This document shows, one piece after another, positions 58,617-64,000 of a stretch of 64,000 nucleotides of DNA. The translations under genes and the position numbers were made by a program. The stretch's first letter is position 1, and every line of letters begins with the position of its first letter. This DNA comes from an uncultured Comamonas sp. (GTDB lineage Bacteria; Pseudomonadota; Gammaproteobacteria; Burkholderiales; Burkholderiaceae_C): contig CAMZGS010000011.1 of assembly GCA_947306475.1 (NCBI GenBank), positions 1-64,000 of the forward strand, read 5' to 3'. The notes beneath the pieces were generated by a model that saw only the letters and a list, made by a program, of their open reading frames with translations, was not told the origin of the DNA and searched no databases.

Positions 58617-59726
58617 ATGCGTATCGCCTTTCTGTGCAAGCGCCGCTACATGAGCAAGGACGTGATCCTTGACCGTTATGCGCGGCTGTATGAAATCCCG
58701 CGTCAGCTGGCCCTGCTGGGGCATGAGGTGCTGGGCTTGTGCATGAGTTACCAGAACGCTGCCCCCGGGCAATGGACGCACGATGCTGCCCCAGGCACGC
58801 TGCAGTGGGAATCGTATGCCGCAGGGCATGCCATCGTTCCCGCGCTGGCCGCCTATCCAGCCCGCATGCTGAAGCGCCTGCGCGCCTTCAAGCCCGATGT
58901 GCTGATCGGCGCTTCCGATATTCCCCATGTCGTCCTGACCGCATGGCTGGCCCGGCGATTGGGCGTGCCCTATGCCATTGATCTGTACGACAACTTTGAA
59001 GGCTTTGGTCAGGCCCGGATTCCGGGTTTTGTGCCGGCGCTGCGGCGAGCGGTGCATGAGGCAGGACTGGTACTGACAACCAGCGAACCGCTACAGCAGC
59101 TGGTTTTGAACGATTACCGTGCAAAAGGCACCGTTGTCTCCATGCCCAGCAGTGTTGACCTACAGGTTTTTCACCCCAGCGGCAAGACTGATGCCAGACA
59201 GCGTCTTGGCTTACCGCTACAAGCACGCCTGGTGGGAACAGCTGGTGGCCTGTACCGCGACAAGGGTGTGGAGCCCATCTATCAGGCCTGGCCCCAACTG
59301 GCGAGCCAGCACCCTGACCTGCATTTGGTTCTGGCAGGCCCTTACCAGCCGGAGCTACCACCGCCGCAAGGAGAGCGGGTGCATTACCTGGGCCAACTGT
59401 CCCACGCCCAAGTCGCCGACCTGTTCTGCGCACTGGATGTCGGCATCATTTCCATCCTGGACACACCCTTTGGCCGCTATTGCTTTCCCCAGAAAGCTTA
59501 CGAGATGCTGGCCTGTGGCCTCAACGTGGCCGTGGCAGATATTGGCGAAATGTCCTCTCTCTTCGCGACCACCCCTCAACTGCTCTTCAAGGCGGGAGAT
59601 GCCAATGGCTTGGTGGCAGCTGTTGATCACCAACTCAGTAGCCCTACAACGCCAGCCATTACCGTGCGTGACTGGGCAACGCTGATTGGTGAGATTGAGC
59701 CACAGCTGATGCAACTATGCGCTTAA
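58617..59726 (+). CDS. GT-B glycosyltransferase (family 4-like)
   Basis: A 369-residue enzyme: MRIAFLCKRRYMSKDVILDRYARL, PDVLIGASDIPHVVLTAWLARRLGVPYAIDLYDNFEGFGQ, then VSMPSSVDLQVFHP and GTAGGLYRDKGVEPIYQAWPQL, LAGPYQPEL, and the C-terminal PFGRYCFPQKAYEMLACGLNVAVADIGEM with the sugar-nucleotide binding Glu region. It is in the O-antigen cluster, GC-rich, 10 nt behind glf. It converges with the next gene and overlaps it by 4 nt. Confidence 0.88.
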   Translation: MRIAFLCKRRYMSKDVILDRYARLYEIPRQLALLGHEVLGLCMSYQNAAPGQWTHDAAPGTLQWESYAAGHAIVPALAAYPARMLKRLRAFKPDVLIGASDIPHVVLTAWLARRLGVPYAIDLYDNFEGFGQARIPGFVPALRRAVHEAGLVLTTSEPLQQLVLNDYRAKGTVVSMPSSVDLQVFHPSGKTDARQRLGLPLQARLVGTAGGLYRDKGVEPIYQAWPQLASQHPDLHLVLAGPYQPELPPPQGERVHYLGQLSHAQVADLFCALDVGIISILDTPFGRYCFPQKAYEMLACGLNVAVADIGEMSSLFATTPQLLFKAGDANGLVAAVDHQLSSPTTPAITVRDWATLIGEIEPQLMQLCA

Positions 59727-60958
59727 CGCGCATCAGGCTGACTTGATGGGTCCGCAGCTCTCACAAGCAGCTTTTCATACTCTGTGGCTATTCGTCCCCA
59801 ATCCACATATTGCGCTGCCACCTGGTGCACTTGGTGGGCGCGTTCTTTTCCACGTTCAGGCTGTGCAAGCTCAGTGCAAATTTTCTCTGCCAGCAATTTG
59901 GTATTACGTGCATCCACGCAGATCTGTTCCTTGAGCGCCCCCAATAAATCACCAATGCCTGCCACATCACCAGCCACTACCGGACAGCCACAGGCCACCG
60001 CTTCCATCAAGGCGACGGGCAGTCCTTCCTGATCGCCTGAATGTGCTTTTACGAACGGGGCGACAAAAAGTGCCGCGCGCTGATACAAGGCTGGTAAATC
60101 CTTTTGCGCGACCGCCCCTTGAAAGTGGACCGCGTGCTGCAATCCCAGCTCGTGCACCTGAGCCTTGAGGCTTTGTTCATCTGGCCCAAAGCCAGCTATG
60201 GTCAAGGTGACATCAGGACGCTCGCGCAACACCATGGGCAGTGCTTGCAGCAGGTAACGCAGTCCTTTTTTTTCGACCAGTCGTCCAACGAACAGCAGCT
60301 CACTGCGCGAGCGTTGCTCCACTTGCGCAGGCACAAAGCGATCCGTCATGTCCACCCCCATGGGTACGACAGAGATCTTGGTCAAGTCTGCGCCCAACTG
60401 CACGGCAATATCTCTCATGGCGCTACTGACCACCGTAGCTGCCTGGGCCTTTTGCAAAACCCAACGCTTGAGCATCTGCAATGGCTTGCTGCGCAATGCG
60501 TACAAATCAGCGCCATGTGAGGTCACCAAAAATGGTTTACCCAACCAAGCCGCAATCAGCCCTTGTGGGATCAGCCAGTGGGCATGCACCACATCGATTT
60601 GGCGCTGGCGGCATAACCTCGATGCCTGCCAGACCTGCATCAACACGAAGCTTGGCACCAGCAGCAGCTTCCAACGGTGCAACTTCAAATTCGTCACGAT
60701 GCCGCCATCGTTGACCAGCGTCTCCAGCGCCTGGGGGGCATAACGGTAGCGAATCACTTCCACACCATCCATCACTTCAGCCGAAGCAGCACCCTGAGCG
60801 TGCGGGCACAGCACAATGACGCGAAAGCGCTCTACCAAGCGCTTGCCCAGTTCATGAACAAATCCTGGTTCATGGTCCCCTGCCCAGCGCGGATAGGTTG
60901 AGGCCAATACGAGAAGCACTGGTTTGTTTTGCATGTCTGGCTCTCTTTTGTCAGCCAT
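59723..60958 (-). CDS. GT-B glycosyltransferase (family 4)
   Basis: A 411-residue enzyme on the minus strand: VLLVLASTYPRWAGDHEPGFVHEL, RQRQIDVVHAHWLIPQGLIAAWLGKPFLVTSHGADLY, then LLFVGRLVEKKGLRYLLQALPMV and the GT4 donor site GDQEGLPVALMEAVACGCPVVAGDVAGIGDLL. EX7E-type glutamates in the latter are present. It lies convergent to the preceding GT and downstream of the nucleotide-sugar dehydrogenase on the same strand, so probably in the same transcript as the latter. Substrate unknown. Confidence 0.9.
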   Translation of the reverse strand: MADKREPDMQNKPVLLVLASTYPRWAGDHEPGFVHELGKRLVERFRVIVLCPHAQGAASAEVMDGVEVIRYRYAPQALETLVNDGGIVTNLKLHRWKLLLVPSFVLMQVWQASRLCRQRQIDVVHAHWLIPQGLIAAWLGKPFLVTSHGADLYALRSKPLQMLKRWVLQKAQAATVVSSAMRDIAVQLGADLTKISVVPMGVDMTDRFVPAQVEQRSRSELLFVGRLVEKKGLRYLLQALPMVLRERPDVTLTIAGFGPDEQSLKAQVHELGLQHAVHFQGAVAQKDLPALYQRAALFVAPFVKAHSGDQEGLPVALMEAVACGCPVVAGDVAGIGDLLGALKEQICVDARNTKLLAEKICTELAQPERGKERAHQVHQVAAQYVDWGRIATEYEKLLVRAADPSSQPDAR

Positions 60959-61005
60959 CCGTTCTCACATTTGTTCAGCGACGAGCATGCCAGCCTAAAC
61001 AAACA

Positions 61006-62331
61006 TCAAGCCGCTACCACGCAAGCATCGCTAGGCAACCTCCCACGCGTATCCACAATCAGCTGCGCATGCTGCAGCAGCTGTGCGTAGTCAAAGCCAT
61101 CGTGATCGGTGGCCAGCACCAGGCAGTCGTAGCTGGCGATGCTTTCGGGCGTCAGTGCCACTGATTGCAGGTCAAAGTGGTAGTCGCGCTTGCGCGGGAA
61201 GGTGGGGACGTGCGGGTCGCTGTAGTCGATATGCGCGCCCTTGGCTTGCAGCAGGTCCATGATTTCCACGGCGGGCGATTCGCGCGTGTCGTCGATGTTT
61301 TTCTTGTAGGCCAGGCCCAGCACCAGGATGCGGCTGCCTTTGAGCGCTTTGCCGCGTTCGTTGAGCGCGTCCATCACCTTGCCCACCACCCAGTGCGGCA
61401 TGTGGTGGTTGATCTCGCCGGCCAGCTCGATAAAGCGTGTGTTGATGCCGTACTCGCGCGCCTTCCAGGTCAGGTAGAAGGGGTCGATGGGGATGCAGTG
61501 CCCGCCCAGGCCTGGGCCGGGTTGGTAGGCCACAAAGCCAAAGGGTTTGGTGGCAGCGGCGGCGATCACCTCGTGGATGTTGATGCCCATTTTGTCGGCC
61601 ACGATCTTCATCTCGTTGACCAGACCGATGTTGACGCTGCGGTGGATGTTTTCCAGCAGTTTGGTCATTTCCGCTGCGCGGGTGGAGCTGACGGGCACCA
61701 ACTGGTCGATGGCATGGCGGTACAGCGCCTGGCCCAGCGCCAGGCAGGCGGGCGTGCTGCCACCGATCACTTTGGGGATGTTACGCGTGCCGTAATGCGG
61801 GTTGCCGGGGTCTTCGCGCTCGGGCGAATACACCAGGGCGCAGTTGTCGCCGGGCACCAGACCGCGTGCTGCCATGCGCGGGGCCAGCACTTCGTCCGTG
61901 GTGCCGGGCCAGGTGGTGCTTTCCAGGCTGACGATCTGGCCGGGGCGCATGTGTGGCAGTGCGGCCTCGATGGTGTTGATGATGAAGCTCAGATCCGGCT
62001 CGCGGTGGGCATCCAGCGGCGTGGGCACGCACAGGATCAGGGCATCGACCTCTCCGGTGCGGGCAAAGTCCGTGGTGGCCTCAAAGCCGCGCGCACGCGC
62101 GTGGGCGATCAAATCGGGGGTCAGGCGCTCGATATAGCTGCCGCCGCGGTTGAGCGTCTCGACTTTGACCGGATCGATGTCAAAGCCGAGAACCCGCAGG
62201 CCCACTTCCGCAAAGCGCAGCGCCAGCGGCAGGCCTACGTAGCCCAATCCATAAATGCCAACCACTGCCTGCCCTTGGGTCAGGCGCTCTTGCAACGAGG
62301 TCAGTGCCGGGGAAAGAGGTGATGCATGCAT
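61006..62331 (-). CDS. nucleotide-sugar dehydrogenase (TviB/WbpO-like, UDP-HexNAc dehydrogenase)
   Basis: A 441-residue member of the UDP-glucose/GDP-mannose dehydrogenase superfamily. Rossmann start [79 protein letters not shown], the catalytic Cys279 in [14 protein letters not shown], then [24 protein letters not shown]. These features match the WecC/TviB/VipA branch rather than Ugd, so UDP-N-acetylated hexosamines are the expected substrates. The ATG at 62331 is used. It is the second sugar dehydrogenase of the cluster. Confidence 0.9.
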   Translation of the reverse strand: MHASPLSPALTSLQERLTQGQAVVGIYGLGYVGLPLALRFAEVGLRVLGFDIDPVKVETLNRGGSYIERLTPDLIAHARARGFEATTDFARTGEVDALILCVPTPLDAHREPDLSFIINTIEAALPHMRPGQIVSLESTTWPGTTDEVLAPRMAARGLVPGDNCALVYSPEREDPGNPHYGTRNIPKVIGGSTPACLALGQALYRHAIDQLVPVSSTRAAEMTKLLENIHRSVNIGLVNEMKIVADKMGINIHEVIAAAATKPFGFVAYQPGPGLGGHCIPIDPFYLTWKAREYGINTRFIELAGEINHHMPHWVVGKVMDALNERGKALKGSRILVLGLAYKKNIDDTRESPAVEIMDLLQAKGAHIDYSDPHVPTFPRKRDYHFDLQSVALTPESIASYDCLVLATDHDGFDYAQLLQHAQLIVDTRGRLPSDACVVAA

Positions 62332-62420
62332 GCGCCGCAGTGTAAGAGCGCATTTGCAACCAAAACGCAAAAGCCCTTGCCAAGGCGGCCCAGGTGTCAT
62401 TGGGGGTTGTAAGAGGCTGT

Positions 62421-62507
62421 AAAAGATAGCTGCAGGCGCTGGCCAGCTATGGTTTTCAGGAAAAAAACCATCTGAAATCTTTGTATAGCAAGCGCAAGAC
62501 GCTTCTA
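62421..62507. repeat. dispersed intergenic repeat, composite copy
   Basis: AAAAGATAGCTGCAGGCGCT begins the copy; a GGTTTTCAGGAAAAAAACC hairpin region and ATAGCAAGCGCAAGACGCTT follow, next to the stop of the HipA-like gene. The 176-bp gap between the dehydrogenase start and this gene holds nothing else. Confidence 0.5.
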
Positions 62508-63437
62508 TTAAATGAGCATCTGTGCCACCTGTCCCCAAAACCGCTGCGCCAATGCCCGCGCTTCTTCCCACACAGGCAGCACCGCGGCTGAAGGCTGCAC
62601 AGCCTCCATATCCCACGTCCATGCGGGCACTTCGCCCTGCACGGGCATGAAGCGCATGGGCAGCATGTCGTAGCACGGCGCCAGCGCCCAGCGCTTGCCA
62701 TTCCACAGCAAGGAGACGTTGCCATAGTGCCGATCGGTGTTGGCAATGAGTTGCCCAAAGGCATCCCACAATTGCAGGCGACGCGCGTCTTCAGCGCTCA
62801 GCAGGCCTTGGGCGTGCAGACGCTGTGCGGTCTTGGCCCATTGATCGGTGGTGCCGACAAACTCGGCATTGAATGCCTCCAGCGACACCATGCCGATGCG
62901 CCCTGGCGCTTGCCCTAGCAGATCTGCTGGCGGACGATCAAAGCGCTGCGCCGCCAAAAAGACGCGTCCGGCGCGCTCATGCAGCTGGGTATGAGCGACG
63001 GGCTGCCCCGCCGCGTGCAAGGTGCGCAAGGCCAGATGCTCGCAGCGCAGCAGCAGGCGAAAACGCTCTGCCACCGGGTTGTCGCCGGCGGGGGAGAACT
63101 TCACGATCCAACTGTGGCCCTGTCCATCCAGGCAGCAGAACTTGGGTTGCTCACCTCCAGTGCTGGAGCCGGGCACGGCACCTTCCATGGCGGCTTGCGC
63201 CAGGGCGGGATAGTCGTCTGGCTCGGCCACGGGCAGCGGCAGGCCACTGCGCCGCAGGTAGCGCTGCAAGGCCGCCTCGCCCACGATCAGGTTGCCCGGC
63301 AAGTCGTCACCAAACTGCGTGATGGCCAGCAGTACGTCGTCCTCACGCCACTGGCGGGGGGCGCTGCTCAGGGACTGATGCAGGTACTGCCGGGCAAAAC
63401 TGCGCCCCAGAAAACCCTGGGGCCGCATGTCCTGCAT
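62508..63437 (-). pseudogene. HipA/YjjJ-like kinase fragment, N-terminally truncated
   Basis: From the first usable ATG (63437) it has 309 residues. It starts in the middle of a YjjJ-type protein (MQDMRPQGFLGRSFARQYL); about 125 N-terminal residues, including the expected winged helix, are missing. The HipA kinase core is intact: STGGEQPKF (ATP loop), WIVKFSP, catalytic Asp235 in [12 protein letters not shown] and Asp257 in LAPCYDMLP. The metH terminator lies only 25 nt upstream, leaving little room for a promoter. No HipB antitoxin is adjacent. It could be a decayed gene or a shortened kinase expressed by read-through. Confidence 0.7.
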
Positions 63438-63461
63438 GGAAAAACTGCTCACTCTGAACAG

Positions 63462-63488
63462 AAAAAAGGCCACGCAATGCGTGGCCTT
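63462..63488 (-). terminator. terminator of metH
   Basis: On the minus strand AGGCCACGC and GCGTGGCCT (63467-63487) pair around a 3-nt loop and are followed by T6. It lies 26 nt after the metH stop. Confidence 0.88.
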
Positions 63489-63513
63489 TGCAGGTAACCA
63501 GGATGCGCGCCTC

Positions 63514-64000
63514 TCAGCCCAGATTCGGCGCCAGATAGCGGCGCAGCTCGGCCTCGTCCATGCCACGGCGCTGGGCCATGTCCCGGACCTGGTCGTCGCC
63601 GATCTGGCCGACGCTGAAGTAGCTGGCCTGCGGGTGGGCCAGATAGAAGCCGCTGACACTGGAAGCGGGGTGCATGGCCAGGCTGTCGGTCAGGCTCATG
63701 CCGATGTCCTCAGCCTGCAACACCTTGAACAGGTCGATCTTGGCGGTGTGGTCCGGGCAGGCGGGGTAGCCGGGGGCGGGGCGGATGCCTTGGTATTTTT
63801 CCTTGATGAGGTCTTCGTTACTCAGCTGCTCATCGGCGGCGTAGCCCCACAGGTCGGTGCGCACACGCTCGTGCAGGCATTCGGCAAAGGCTTCGGCCAA
63901 GCGGTCGGCCAGGGCTTTGAACATGATGCTGCTGTAGTCGTCCAATGCGGCAAGGAATTCTTTTTCCTTTTTCTCGGCGCCAATGCCGGCGGTGACGGCA
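63514..64000 (-). CDS. metH: cobalamin-dependent methionine synthase, C-terminal fragment
   Basis: The last 162 codons of metH run off the right edge. [16 protein letters not shown] and [19 protein letters not shown] are in the activation (SAM-binding) domain, which contains [52 protein letters not shown] and the ending [10 protein letters not shown]. The domain reactivates oxidised cobalamin. The 5' part lies beyond position 64000. Confidence 0.96.
   Translation of the reverse strand, partial: AVTAGIGAEKKEKEFLAALDDYSSIMFKALADRLAEAFAECLHERVRTDLWGYAADEQLSNEDLIKEKYQGIRPAPGYPACPDHTAKIDLFKVLQAEDIGMSLTDSLAMHPASSVSGFYLAHPQASYFSVGQIGDDQVRDMAQRRGMDEAELRRYLAPNLG

Overview
The window is high-GC chromosomal DNA from a betaproteobacterium, most likely Burkholderiales/Comamonadaceae. 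The basis is the tRNA-tuf order, an atp operon led by an AtpI-like gene, class II Calvin-type aldolase, DUF4124 and TfpX/TfpZ-type proteins, and short intergenic repeats of a kind I associate with Comamonadaceae. This is inference; no 16S gene is present.

Left part (1-38 kb) is mostly core genome. It opens with the 5' end of tuf preceded by four tRNAs (Arg-CCG, Tyr-GTA, Gly-TCC, Thr-GGT), all minus. A divergent TetR regulator and a complete RND pump operon (MFP, inner-membrane pump, OM channel) share an AcrR-like palindrome. A cytochrome c gene follows. The nine-gene atp operon (atpI-like,B,E,F,H,A,G,D,C; minus) ends at a strong terminator. Next come ybeD-lipB, an M20 peptidase, argC, sucCD, a chemoreceptor, pntAB, class II aldolase, pyruvate kinase, pepP, uvrA (lacking its insertion domain), an MFS transporter, radA and a small zinc-finger protein.

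Middle part (38-46 kb) is a lipopolysaccharide core/ligase cluster: WaaE-like GT2, GT25, O-antigen ligase, YrbL-like protein and a phosphoethanolamine transferase-like enzyme. It is followed by a DUF4124 coiled-coil protein, pyrE and exonuclease III.

A type IV pilus module (45.7-50.1 kb) starts with a textbook sigma-54 promoter and a type IV pilin gene with its own terminator. Behind it are a GT-C-like membrane protein with a TPR-like tail, a TfpX/TfpZ-type pilin accessory protein and a polyprenyl-phosphate sugar transferase-like GT2. Together they look like a pilin-modification module.

The right part (50.1-62.3 kb) is an O-antigen cluster: UDP-glucose dehydrogenase, an AT-rich acquired core (methyltransferase, phosphoribosyltransferase-HAD fusion, Wzx-type flippase, two paralogous GT2s), a Galf-type GT2, UDP-galactopyranose mutase, two GT-B enzymes and a second nucleotide-sugar dehydrogenase. 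The window ends with an N-terminally truncated HipA/YjjJ-like kinase and the 3' end of metH.

A dispersed U-rich repeat forms the untranslated leader, without a visible Shine-Dalgarno sequence, of at least five genes (M20 peptidase, pepP, radA, the phosphoethanolamine transferase-like gene and ugd). This is the least expected pattern in the window.
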